From the NCBI GenBank assembly GCA_037576215.1, contig JBANDB010000017.1, positions 124,001 through 188,000 on the forward strand: a stretch of 64,000 nucleotides of DNA. The letters run 5' to 3'. This document shows positions 45,768 to 56,700 of the stretch, one piece after another. Below the pieces are notes generated by a model that had not been told where the DNA came from, did not search any database, and saw only the letters and a program-made list of their open reading frames with translations. Position 1 is the first letter of the stretch. The number at the start of each line of letters is the position of its first letter. The translations under genes were made by a program, and so were the position numbers. Source of the stretch: Armillaria gallica (lineage: Eukaryota; Basidiomycota; Agaricomycetes; Agaricales; Physalacriaceae).

Positions 45768-46089
45768 TCATTCATCCGACTGCTTCAATCCTTGAAGGAC
45801 CCCTTGCACTTTGTCGTCCTTCAGGCTCTCTATCGTTACCCGAGCAAGGGCCTCCGGGCCATTGCCTGCCTTGGTGATAACAAATATAACCTTCACGGCC
45901 GTTCAATTTCAGAGGCACCTTTGGAAAATCAGCATGCCAACCGAGGGCGGTCGCGATATCCTTGGAGACATAAAGGGTCTGTGCGGCACGGTCCAGGAGA
46001 ACCTTGTGTTCTTCGGCAGAGCTAGTGGAAAGACGACGCATACCATGAAGGTGAAGGCGGCTGAGGACGGCACGGCACATGATGGTCAT
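45768..46089 (-). pseudogene. ORF-X copy 1 (duplicated 5' fragment, frame-broken)
   Basis: Starts MTIMCRAVLSRLHLHGMRRL, a probable mitochondrial-type presequence, then STSSAEEHKVLLDRAAQ and VSKDIATALGWHADF. This part is clearly duplicated at 61142-61471. After KVPLKLNG the original frame becomes unlike protein, while the next frame continues with a coding-like end (VKVIFVITKAGNGPEALARV, ending LKQSDE). This indicates a frame break or an unrecognised splice near 45880-45900. Family unknown. It is divergent from F-box copy 1, about 250 bp away. Confidence 0.6.
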
Positions 46090-46338
46090 TGAGAGAGAGG
46101 CGGAGTTTGAAAGGCTCGCCGGCTGAGGATAGCACGGTGAGGCGGAGCTTGAAAAGCGTGCTAACCAGCGGCTCTCTCACTGTCTCGATTGCTCGTCGAT
46201 TCCAATGTCTATCACCAGCCCGCCATCTGAATCACGCTGGCCGCGGGGTTTACATAAACTCAAACTTGCTCCTCGCCGTCCTGCCAGTGAGTACCATTTG
46301 ACGCTGATAGGGATATTGAACACAACTCTTTTAGCAGT

Positions 46339-48093
46339 ATGATGCTCTCTCATACCCGGTCCCCTCGAATCTGCCCTGGCTGCAACTGCTCAAATCATTG
46401 TCTTTGTTCCACAATTTCTTGCGACGAACAAACGGATCCCGGTCCTACATTCGACAACCTTTTACACTCAAACGACCCTCCTTCCCCATCTGAAGAGTGT
46501 GACTTGCGGGATAGCATATCAGTGGGCGAAGCGCGTGTCGCCGCGATCGACGACCATGTCGCTGCTCTGAAGGAGCTCCAGCAGGCGCTGTCCAGTCAGC
46601 TTGCCACGATTGGTGCTGAATTGGAAGGCCTCGACAGCGAGCGTGGAAGGGTGGTAGCCCGCATAGCAGAGCATAAGCGTCTTCTCTCCCCACTCCGTCG
46701 CCTACCCGCGGAGATCCTATACAAGATCTTTCTCTGTACCGTCGTCTTCCCCATGCCGCGAGCGCCATCCCCGCGATATGAATACTGGTGGTATTTCTTC
46801 CCTAGCGAGAGCCCGTTGTGGACAATTGAGCTCGTGTGCAAAACATGGCGCTGGGCTGTCCTTGGCTTTCCAGAGCTTTGGTCGAGTATCAATATATCCC
46901 TTAGCGACGACAACTTTTCATTTTCCAACTTTCGCTATGTGCGACAATTAGCGCGCCAAGTTGCACGGACGCGATGCCATCCACTGTCAATCCTCGTATG
47001 TGCGGGATCTCGCCAGACATCGGCGTCTTCCAAGTCTTTGCCGCCTCAGATTTCCACACTCTTGTTCTCCATGCAAGATCGAATACAATCTCTCTATCTC
47101 TATCTACCCGCTGCGATGTTCACTTTTGTGGCAACTCTACAACTTTACCTGCCCATCCTCAGAAAGCTCACTCTTCTCTCCACGAATGGTGAAGAGTTCC
47201 AAAAGCTGTCCCATCTGAAACTATTTGGAGATACGCCACTCTTAAATGCTCTTGACACCGTCGATATACAAAGCGTCGTTTCTGCCCTTGATTTGCCCTA
47301 CTATCAGATCACACATTACTCTACGCACCACGTCTCTAAATCACATCGTGATCCCGGACCTTCAATTGTTCATATCCTCCGGTTTCTGTCAGTGACGAGA
47401 AACCTAGAGACTTGCGATTTGAGATGTGAAGTCATAGCGAACCCACTCGACGGCGAAGACCATCCACGATTTTGTCCAAAGCTTCGAACGCTATCCCTAA
47501 GCTCGTGGGCATTCGAATACCCCAATTCTGTTCTCGCTCGTCTTCTCAATGTTCTCACATTGCCCCACTTGTCTACTCTTGGAGTGCACTGCTGTGTGGA
47601 CGAGGGACATGTACGTGATACTGCGCAGACCTTCACAGCTATCCGGGGCGCTATATGCCGATCGCAGTCACCATTGACCACATTTCACTTCACTCACGGT
47701 AATATAGACGAAGAGGATCTTCTCGCCCTCTTTTTCAGCACCTCGTCCACCCTCCAAGAAGTCAAACTCCTTGACGTGGGTCCTAGGGCCTTGACGGACA
47801 ACATACTTCTCTGTCTGGTGATATCGGATGCGGATAACGTTCTCCTACCGAGGTTGAATACCTTGCATGTCAGCAGCGAGATGCAGTTTGGTGCCAATCT
47901 TCTAGCGGAGATGGTGGAATCGCGTTGGACGTGTAAAGGTCTTTCTTTCCGGCGTCTGCGAACGATCAGTTTGTGTCGATTATTGAACAATGAAGATGAT
48001 AGGGAGGAGGAGGAACTCGCTCGTGCATTAGCCTTTTCCAAGCTGGAGGAATACTGTGCTGAAGGATTGGAATTGTCCTACAGCATTCTCTAA
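46339..48093 (+). CDS. F-box protein, array copy 1
   Basis: 584 residues in one coding exon. It starts with a short Cys-rich segment (RICPGCNCSNHCLCST), then a coiled coil of about 45 residues (VAAIDDHVAALKELQQALSS ... VVARIAEHKRLL), then the F-box core LRRLPAEILYKIF and PLWTIELVCKTWRWAVLGFP with ELWSSI, then about 400 residues of leucine-rich, LRR-like sequence. F-box proteins select substrates for SCF ubiquitin ligases. A 5'-UTR intron (GTGAGTACC...TTTTAG) ends a few bases before the ATG; the same intron is present upstream of all copies. The acidic end SKLEEYCAEGLELSYSIL is shared by all copies. Confidence 0.9.
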   Translation: MMLSHTRSPRICPGCNCSNHCLCSTISCDEQTDPGPTFDNLLHSNDPPSPSEECDLRDSISVGEARVAAIDDHVAALKELQQALSSQLATIGAELEGLDSERGRVVARIAEHKRLLSPLRRLPAEILYKIFLCTVVFPMPRAPSPRYEYWWYFFPSESPLWTIELVCKTWRWAVLGFPELWSSINISLSDDNFSFSNFRYVRQLARQVARTRCHPLSILVCAGSRQTSASSKSLPPQISTLLFSMQDRIQSLYLYLPAAMFTFVATLQLYLPILRKLTLLSTNGEEFQKLSHLKLFGDTPLLNALDTVDIQSVVSALDLPYYQITHYSTHHVSKSHRDPGPSIVHILRFLSVTRNLETCDLRCEVIANPLDGEDHPRFCPKLRTLSLSSWAFEYPNSVLARLLNVLTLPHLSTLGVHCCVDEGHVRDTAQTFTAIRGAICRSQSPLTTFHFTHGNIDEEDLLALFFSTSSTLQEVKLLDVGPRALTDNILLCLVISDADNVLLPRLNTLHVSSEMQFGANLLAEMVESRWTCKGLSFRRLRTISLCRLLNNEDDREEEELARALAFSKLEEYCAEGLELSYSIL

Positions 48094-48772
48094 GTCTGTA
48101 AACCTAGCCATTGCAGCATACATCACCAGATTATTTGAGCTATGTCCTGCGTCTCGCAAACCCATAGCGTTCATTCGAAGCCATGTTCTTTTTGCATGAA
48201 AAATGGACCATGCTCCGGGGCTGTTGGCCCTACTGCGAGGCAACTATCCAACAACTGTCTTAGCGCTGCTATTGAGCGAAAAGAGACTGTCGGACGGGGT
48301 TCATAACAGCACGTCTCGACCGCAACTTCCATCGCTTTAACTGTCCGAACCTTACATCATAAATCTGGCAGGCGCATAGAAACCATTCACTCCAGAACTA
48401 GTCAGGCATAATGCTCTTCGCGCGTTGGCATAAGCTTCAGCCTTGAGATGGCATGTTTCAAACCCGAAAGCCGTTCACCAATCCTCCCCTTGCAGATTGC
48501 AAGGTAGGAGGACAGGACGGAAATGTGACGGCATAGGATAACATGATGGTCATTACTAAGAGAAAGGCGGAGTTTTAAAAGCTCGTTGACCAGCAACTCT
48601 CGTCTCGTCGGTTCTAATGTCGACGCCTATCACTAGCTGGCCATCAGAACGGCCGCGGAGTTTAAAGCCCAACTTGCTCCTCATCAACATCTTCCAGATA
48701 CTGCGTCCTCCCAGTGAGTTGACGGCCGTAGTAGTGAAACTGACCCAGTTACTCAACTCTTTCTGTAGTAGT

Positions 48773-50536
48773 ATGATGCTTCCCCATACCTGGTCACGAA
48801 TTTGCTTGGGCTGCGACTGTCCAAATCATTATTCTCCTTCCGCGACCTCGCGCGACGAAGAAGCGGCAGATGCCGGCCCTACCATCGACAACCTTTTACG
48901 CTCCAATGACTCCCCCTCTCCATCCGAAGAATGTGAATTGCGGGATAGCGTATCAGTGGGCGAAGCGTGCATTGTCGCGATTGACGATCATGTCGCTGCT
49001 CTGAAGGAGCTTCAGCAGGCGCTTTCTAATCAGCTTGCCTTGATTGGTGCTAAATTGGAAGGCCTTGACGGCGAGCGTGGAAAGGTGGTAGCCCGCATAG
49101 CAGAGCATAAGCGTCTTCTCTCCCCAGTCCGTCGGCTACCTCCAGAGATCCTATACAAGATCTTTCTCGGTACCATCATCTTCCCCATGCCGCGAACGCA
49201 ATCCCAGAGAGAGGAATACTGGTGGGATTTTCACCCTAGCAAGAGCGCATTATGGTCGATTGAGCTCGTGTGCAAAACGTGGCGCCGGGCCGTCCTTGAC
49301 TTCCCAGAACTTTGGTCGAGCATCAATATCTCCCTCAATAACGGCAACTTTTCACCTTCCAACTTTCGCTACGTTCGACAGCTAGCGCGCCAGGTTACAC
49401 GAACGCGATGTCATCCATTGTCAATCCTGATATGTGACTCCTGCCAGACGTTTGCGTCTCTCAGGTCTTTACCGCTTCAGCTTTCCACACTCTTGTTCTC
49501 CATGCAAGATCGAATACAATCTCTCTATCTCTATCTACCTGCTGCGATGTTCACTGCTATGGAAACTCTACAACTTCACCTGCCCATCCTCAGAAAGCTC
49601 ACTCTTCTCTCCACGAATGGTGAAGAGTTCCAAAAGCTGTCTGGCATGAAACTATTTGGAGATACGCCACTCTTACATGTTCTTGATACCGTCGATATAC
49701 AATGCGTCGTTTCTGCACTTGATTTGCCCTACCATCAAATCACTCATTATTCCACTTACCACGTCTATGACCATCGTCGTAATCCTGGACCTTCGACTAT
49801 CAATATCCTCTGGTTTTTGTCAGAGACGAGAAACATAGAGGCTTGTGATTTGAGATGTGAGGTTAAAGCAACGTCGACAATCGAGACATTGGAGGTTGAA
49901 AACCTTTCACAAACTTGTTCAAAGCTTCAAACATTGGCCTTAAGCTCGTGGGCATATGCATACCCCAGTTCTGTTCTTGCCCAGCTTCTTGATGCTCTCA
50001 CATTACCCCGCCTGTCTACTCTTGAGGTGCACTGCTGTGTGGATGAGGGACATGTACGCGATACCGCGGAGACCTTTACAGCTATCCGGGGTGCCATATG
50101 CCGATCGCAGTCACCTTTGACCACATTTCACTTCACGCACGGTGATATAGACGAAGAAGATCTTCTTGCCCTCTTTCTCGGCGCCTCATCCACCCTCCAA
50201 GAAGTCAAGCTTCTTGACGTGGGTCCTATGGCCTTGACGGACAACATCCTTATCCCTCTAGTGATATCAGACGCGGATAACGTTCTCCTACCGAGACTGC
50301 ATACCCTGCATATCAGCGGGGAAATGCGGTTTGATGCCAATCTTCTCATAGAGATGGTGGAGTCGCGTTGGACATGTAAAGGTCCTTCTTTCCGGCGTCT
50401 GCGAACGATCAGTTTGCGTCGATCATTGAATATTGAAGATGATATGGAAGAGGAGGAACTCGCTCGCGCATTAGCCTTTTCTAAGTTGGAGGAATACTGT
50501 ACTGAAGGGTTGGAATTGTCCTACAGTATTCTTTAG
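48773..50536 (+). CDS. F-box protein, array copy 2
   Basis: Paralogue of copy 1 with very high similarity throughout. Start placed at MMLPHTWSRICLGCDCPN, just after the 5'-UTR intron 48714-48768; the frame is open further upstream, but only through that intron. F-box core VRRLPPEILYKIF, coiled coil before it, LRR-like region after. It differs from the others mainly in a variable stretch near residues 345-380 (VKATSTIETLEVENLSQTCS), suggesting that this surface is the fast-evolving part of the substrate domain. The matching ORF-X upstream is reduced to its first few codons (about 48541-48555). Confidence 0.9.
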   Translation: MMLPHTWSRICLGCDCPNHYSPSATSRDEEAADAGPTIDNLLRSNDSPSPSEECELRDSVSVGEACIVAIDDHVAALKELQQALSNQLALIGAKLEGLDGERGKVVARIAEHKRLLSPVRRLPPEILYKIFLGTIIFPMPRTQSQREEYWWDFHPSKSALWSIELVCKTWRRAVLDFPELWSSINISLNNGNFSPSNFRYVRQLARQVTRTRCHPLSILICDSCQTFASLRSLPLQLSTLLFSMQDRIQSLYLYLPAAMFTAMETLQLHLPILRKLTLLSTNGEEFQKLSGMKLFGDTPLLHVLDTVDIQCVVSALDLPYHQITHYSTYHVYDHRRNPGPSTINILWFLSETRNIEACDLRCEVKATSTIETLEVENLSQTCSKLQTLALSSWAYAYPSSVLAQLLDALTLPRLSTLEVHCCVDEGHVRDTAETFTAIRGAICRSQSPLTTFHFTHGDIDEEDLLALFLGASSTLQEVKLLDVGPMALTDNILIPLVISDADNVLLPRLHTLHISGEMRFDANLLIEMVESRWTCKGPSFRRLRTISLRRSLNIEDDMEEEELARALAFSKLEEYCTEGLELSYSIL

Positions 50537-51310
50537 GTCGGTGACCTGCAGATGATAAACTTAGCCATTGCAGTATATATCACCAGTGTATTCGAGCTGT
50601 GTCCTCCGTCTTGCAATCCAATAGTGTTCATTCGAAGCCATGTTCCTTTTTTGCGTGAAAAATGGACCATGCTCCGGGGTTGTTGGCCCTACTGCGGGGC
50701 AAGTATCCAACGGCTGTCATTGAGCGAGAAGAGAGTCTCATTTCCATGGCTGTCGGATCGGGTTTATAACAGCGACTCTCGACCGTATCATTTCATCGAT
50801 TTAACTGTCCGAACCTTACATCATAAATCTGACAGGTACGTAGATAGCATGTATTCCTGAACCAGTCAGGTATAATGCTCTTCGCGCGTTGGCATAAGCT
50901 TCAGCTTTGAAATTTGAGATCTCTCACGTTTCTTCGTTCCTCATCATCATCACCTTGACAGCGGCGCGACTTTTTCCAACAGATGGCATGTTTCAAACCT
51001 GAAAGTCGTTTACCAATCCTCCTCTTGCAGATTGCGAGGGCGGGACGGAAATGTGACGGCATAGAATAACATGAAGAGAAAGGCGAAGTTTGAAATGCTC
51101 GTTGACTAGCATCTCCCCATCTCGTGGGTTCCAATGTGGGCCTGGCCTTCCAATGTCGGTGCCTATCACTAGCTGGCCGTCAGAACGGCTGCGGAGTTTA
51201 AAGTCCAACTTGCTCCTCACCTCACGAACATCTTCCAGATACTGCGTCCTCCCAGTGAGTTGACGGCCGTAGTAGTGAAACTGACCAAGTTACTCAACTC
51301 TTTCTGTAGT

Positions 51311-53056
51311 ATGATGCTTCCCCATACCTGGTCACCTCGAATTTGCTTGGGCTGCGACTGTCCAAATCATTATTCTCCTTCCACGTCCTCGCGCGACGAA
51401 GAAACGGTCCATGCCATCCCTACATTCGACAAGCTTTTACACTCAAATGACCCTCCTTCTCTATCTGAAGAGTGTGAATTGCGGGATAGCATATCAGTGG
51501 GCGAAGCGCGCGTCGCCGCGATCGACGATCATGTCGCTGCTCTGAAGGAGCTCCAGCAGGCGCTGTCCAGCCAGCTTGCCACGATTGGTGCTGAATTGGA
51601 AGGCCTTGACAGCGAGCGTGGAGAGGTCGTAGCCCGCATAGCAGAGCATAAACGCCTTCTCTCCCCAGTCCGTCGCCTGCCCCCAGAGATCTTATACAAG
51701 ATCTTTCTCGGTACCATCATCTTCCCCATACCCCGAGCGGAATCCCGGAGAACGCGATACTGGTGGGATTTCTTCCCTAGCGAGAGCTCGTTGTGGACAA
51801 TTGAGTTTGTGTGCAAAACATGGCGCTGGGCCGTCCTTGACTTCCCAGAACTTTGGTCGAGCATCAATATATACCTCAGCGACGACAACTTTTCATTTTC
51901 TAACTTTCGCTATGTGCGACAACTAGCGCGCCAGGTTGCACGGACGCGATGCCATCCACTGTCAATCCTCATATGTGCGGGATCTCGCCGGACATCAGCG
52001 TCTTCCAAACCTTTGCCGCCTCAGCTTTCCACACTCTTGTTCTCCATGCAAGATCGAATACAATCTCTCTATCTCTATCTACCCGCTGCGATGCTCACTG
52101 CTGTGGCAACTCTACAGCTTTACCTGCCCATCCTCAGAAAGCTCACTCTTCTCTCCACGAATGCTGATGAATTCCAAAATCTGTCTCGCATGAAATTATT
52201 TGGAGATACGCCACTCCTACATGTTCTTGACACCGTCGATATACAAAGCGTCGTTTCTGTTCTCGATTTTCCCTACCATCAGATCACCCGTTATTCCACT
52301 TACCACGCCTCTTATCTTGGCTGGCGAACTCACGGGCCTGCGACTTCTCACATACTTGGCGTGCTTTCAAAAGTTACAAATCTGGAAGAATGTGATTTGT
52401 GGTGTGAACAACTATCAAACGACGATGTTGCACAAATTTATCAAAAGCTTCGAACGTTGACGTTGAGCGCGTGGGCATCCGAATACCCCAATTCTGTTCT
52501 CGCTCAGCTTCTTAATAATCTCACATTACCCCACTTGTCTACCTTAAAAGTGGACTGCTGCGTGGATGATGGACGTCGCGATACCGAGGAAACCTTTACA
52601 GCTATCCGGGGGATCATAACCCGGTCGCAGTCGCCTTTGACCATATTTCACTTCACCCGCGGTGATATAGATGAAGAGGATCTTCTTGATTTCTTCCACA
52701 GTACCTCATCCACCCTCCAGGAAGTTCTTCTCCTTGACGTGGGTCCTCTGGCCTTGACGGACAACATCCTTATCCCTCTGGTGATAACGGACGTGGAAAC
52801 TGTTCTCCTACCAAGACTGCATACCCTGCATATCAGCGGAGAAATGCAGTTTGATATCAATCTTCTCACGGAGATGGTGGAGTCGCGTTGGACGTGTCAA
52901 GGTCCTTCTTTCCGGCGCCTACGAACGATCATTTTGTGTCGATTATTGAATGATGAAGATGACAGGGAAGAGGAGGAACTCGCTCGCGCATTAGCCTTTT
53001 CTAAGCTGGAGGAATACTGTACGGAAGGGTTGGAATTGTCTTACAGCATTCTCTGA
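51311..53056 (+). CDS. F-box protein, array copy 3
   Basis: Third paralogue. Start MMLPHTWSPRICLGCDCP after the shared 5'-UTR intron. F-box core VRRLPPEILYKIF; coiled coil and LRR-like regions intact. The variable block around residues 335-380 (ASYLGWRTHGPATSHILGVL, then CEQLSNDDVAQIYQKL) is the most divergent of the array. No stop codons or frameshifts, so it looks functional. Its upstream region keeps only the promoter part of the ORF-X/F-box unit. Confidence 0.9.
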   Translation: MMLPHTWSPRICLGCDCPNHYSPSTSSRDEETVHAIPTFDKLLHSNDPPSLSEECELRDSISVGEARVAAIDDHVAALKELQQALSSQLATIGAELEGLDSERGEVVARIAEHKRLLSPVRRLPPEILYKIFLGTIIFPIPRAESRRTRYWWDFFPSESSLWTIEFVCKTWRWAVLDFPELWSSINIYLSDDNFSFSNFRYVRQLARQVARTRCHPLSILICAGSRRTSASSKPLPPQLSTLLFSMQDRIQSLYLYLPAAMLTAVATLQLYLPILRKLTLLSTNADEFQNLSRMKLFGDTPLLHVLDTVDIQSVVSVLDFPYHQITRYSTYHASYLGWRTHGPATSHILGVLSKVTNLEECDLWCEQLSNDDVAQIYQKLRTLTLSAWASEYPNSVLAQLLNNLTLPHLSTLKVDCCVDDGRRDTEETFTAIRGIITRSQSPLTIFHFTRGDIDEEDLLDFFHSTSSTLQEVLLLDVGPLALTDNILIPLVITDVETVLLPRLHTLHISGEMQFDINLLTEMVESRWTCQGPSFRRLRTIILCRLLNDEDDREEEELARALAFSKLEEYCTEGLELSYSIL

Positions 53057-53724
53057 GTCTGTAACCTGCAGATGATAAACTTAGCCGTTGCAGCATACAT
53101 CACCAGTTTATTTGAACTATGTCCTGCGTATCGCAAGCCCATAGCGTTCATCCGAAACCATGTTCTTCTTGCATAAAAAATGATCCATGCTTCGGGGTTG
53201 TTGGCCCTACTGCCCTTAGCCCTGTTATTGAGCGAGAACAAAATCCCGTTTCCGTAGCTGTCGGACGGGGCGGGTACCGTTGAACAGCGAGTCCCGACCA
53301 CATTTTTCATCGCTTTAAGTGTCCCAACCTACCTTACACCATAAATCTGGTAGGCGCGTGAGTAATATTCATTCCAGAACCAGTCAGTTGGGTGCTGGAG
53401 CTCCAACTTTAAGGTGGCAATCAATCCTTCTCTTTGCAGATTGCAGGGTAGGTGGGCGGAACGTTCGTTATCTTCTCCCCTTTGTGTTTACCCAAAGTTA
53501 ATCGTGTACTTTGTTGAAGACGAGGTGGCGGGAGTATTGAAGAGGGGAATAGTCAAGCCAGATCGATCCTCAAAAAACAATCCTTATAAGTGCGAATGGA
53601 ACAAATTCTGAGACAAACTAAATATTTGGATCTCTGATTGAAATATAATGGCATAAAATAACATGTACAGAATTCTAGCGTCTAATAACCAATCTTAAGG
53701 TACACACACAATGCCCATGAATCC
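53057..53724. other. Downstream flank of F-box copy 3
   Basis: No gene. The first part resembles the 3' flanks of the other F-box copies. Around 53440-53530 a segment ending GTTGAAGACGAGGT also occurs after copy 4 (near 63913), showing that the duplicated unit extends at least 500 bp past the stop codon. Confidence 0.6.
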
Positions 53725-56700
53725 TCACACACCCTCCAAGTATTGACAAGCATCGGCCATTTTGGAGGAAACAGAGGCAATCTGCCGATGAAGTAGTTAG
53801 TAAGAGCAACAGCGGCAGCCAAAAGAAGCTAACATTAGCAGTACTAAACGGCTGGAAGTGGTTCCCAGGAATATCAAACACCTTCACGGGAGAAGGAGCC
53901 AGTGTATCCCAACCTGTTGTAGCATTCTTCGCATCGCTTCGGTCAGCGAGCCATCTTGGGACGTCAGCGACGCCCTCTGGATTGAAGTCTTCACTGGATC
54001 GGAGCAGGACAATAGGAGGGCATACTCCATGCGTCGCGCGAGGGTCGTAATCCTTAAGCATCGCAGCGTTCATGGTGAACTGCTTCTTGACGAGCTGCCT
54101 GACTTCAGAAGCGCTGCTCCGAGAATCAAGTTGCACCGCGGTGGCGATCATCGATTGGGAAAGAGGGACGTGGTTGATGGGGTTGGGAGGGTCGATGAGG
54201 AGGATGCCTTTCACGGTGATGCATTGCTTCTGGAGTTGGAGGGCGGTTTCGTAGGCGGCCACACCACCGAACGACCATCCTGTGCAGCATAAGATTATGG
54301 CCAAGGAAAAGAGGAAGATGCTTACCTCCGAGAAGGAGTGGTCCCTTTGAAACCTGAGAAACGACCTTGGCGTACGCCTGCGACATTTCGACCACGTTCT
54401 CCCAGGGCTGCGATGAAATGAAGTGGGGGTTATGAATCCCGTAGATAGACCGAGCCAACGGCTGAAGGCGGGAGTAGTTGTTGACTAAACCGCTACCATC
54501 GTGGATCAAGAAAAGAGGAAGGGCGTCGTTGCCAGTATGGGTCTGGATAGAGGATGGGAGGGATTCGAGTCGTAGACTTTTGACAAGATGAGACGTACTG
54601 GCGTTATCGCCTTCCAGTTTCTTCGACGCAGAAATATGCGCCACAACCTTCTTCGCAGCCTGAAAATGCCACCCTAGATGGTCTTGGACAGAACGAACCG
54701 TATTACAGGTCGTAAAGAAGTCGCTTGGAAGATCCAGCCCAAACTCACTCTTCAGCAAATGAAGAGCTTCGATCGAAGCCAGCGAATCCAAACCGAGATG
54801 CTCGAAGTCAGTGTCATCCTGAATGTCATCGACACCGATGTCCAAGACTGTGGCAAGAACACTCTTAATGTCGGGCTCATCATCAACGGATAACTGGGTG
54901 GGCTCCGGGAGCTGATCATCCGAAAACAACGTCGCTGGAGATGAAGGGGCACTAGTCGTGGCACGAAGAGTCGGTGACGACGGGGTACTCGTGGCGTTCA
55001 CCGATCGGTTAGCCGTGACTTCACGAATGATGTCCCCTGTCGTTCGGCAAGAGGTCAGAGAATGAGCGGAAAGATTGTACTCCGCGAAGGACTGTTGGAG
55101 CCGTGCAAAGATTTCGATGGACATGAGGGAGTCGACACCGATGGCCTCCAGATCCGTGGCAGTGGAAACAGAGGAAGGACTGACGTCGCAAGTCTCAGCC
55201 ACGATGGTGAGCACTGTGGATTCAACATTAGGCGCCTCCGGTTCGGAAGAACGCTGATGGTGAACAGTAGGACGACGAGCAGTAGAAGGGACGGCAGGAT
55301 TAAGGGATGACTGAGGAAGCTTCCCGCAGCTCTAGCAAGGAGGCGCGAAAACGCGTTGAGTTTAAGCCGCCGGAACTGTATACCTTTCATACAGGCCACA
55401 ACCCGAGAAGGTTCTCCCTTCTGGTACGCCCACGCCTCGGCAAGAATCGCGCCCTCATTCTCTGCCCACACGTTGCTACAAGAAACAACATATTCCGCAT
55501 TCGTGTCAACAAATTCAGGAATGATCTTAACAGAGCTGACTTGTGTGCAAACAAACGCATCGTTCCGTTCGCCCTTCATATTCGCCACAAAACCTGCGAC
55601 ATGGAGTACAGTATCCATGAACACCGGGTGCACGACGTATGGTCCTTTGTCGTGGTCGCGGGGAAGGCGAACTTGCGCACATCCTTCCATGTGGCTAGCA
55701 TCGACCGTGAGGGACTGCATAGTATGATATTCCTTGGAATAATCGACCACACGTTGGAACAATCCATCGTACACCATCTGCGTCGAGAAGGTTTCCTGCT
55801 GCAAACCGGGCTTCATGACCGCAGCGATATGGCGGCTGACGGTAGGAAACGCACGAGAGAATTCGGTGAGGGTGGCCGCCGCAGACTGGAGACGGAACTC
55901 ACCATGGGCATGCGAAGTCTGTTCTTTTGAACCTTCTACCCGCGAACTGACGCTGAAAGAGCCGGAGTCTCCGGTCAGAGTGATCACCGTCACGACAACG
56001 CGCACGACGAACTCGTCATATACCAAACCATGCATGAACTTGATAGCCCGGAGGATCGCATGCTTATCATCGGACTGAGAGCCTAAATGACTACGAGTCA
56101 AGTCGATCCCAGCATAAAGCTGTTCCAGGTACACGGAGGCAGGACACAAAGCTATGCCTGCAACCCGATGTCCTGTAATCGAACCAGCCAACATACTGAT
56201 GGGCGTCTCAAAGATGGAGGTAAACCCGTTCGCGGGAGACGGCTCCTGGATCCATTCATGCAGGAAGGCAGAATTGGAAATAGTCTGTTTCGCAGGAACT
56301 TCCACTGGAGAAACCTTCTCAACAGCCGTTGCCTCTTTGAAAGTGACCCAAAACTTCGACGGCGCAAAGGGATACGAGGGGAGACTAATGCACGATACAT
56401 CCGGTACATGAGAGAACGTCTCTCGCCATGAAACGGGAACATTCGCCTGGTAGAGCTGTGCCAAAGTCGCAGTGAGCGTTGACCACGGGTCCTGCTGCTT
56501 CCGGATGGAGCCGAGAAGTAGAGGCGCGCCATGGGGTGCCGTGATTGCTTTGATCATCGGGAGGCATGTGGTGTGGGGACCAATTTCCAACCAAGCGTCA
56601 ATCTTGGAGCACTCGGGTAGCGCCATCAGCGCGTGAATCCCACGATCGAATTGAACTGGCTCGGCACAATGTCTGGAGAAATACTGTGCGTCGAAGACGG

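Noticed and set aside
48617..48772. Upstream extension of F-box copy 2 by 52 codons
   Set aside because: Read-through of a 5'-UTR intron with good GTGAGT and CTGTAG sites shared by all copies; splicing removes the frame, and the upstream ATG would hit a stop.
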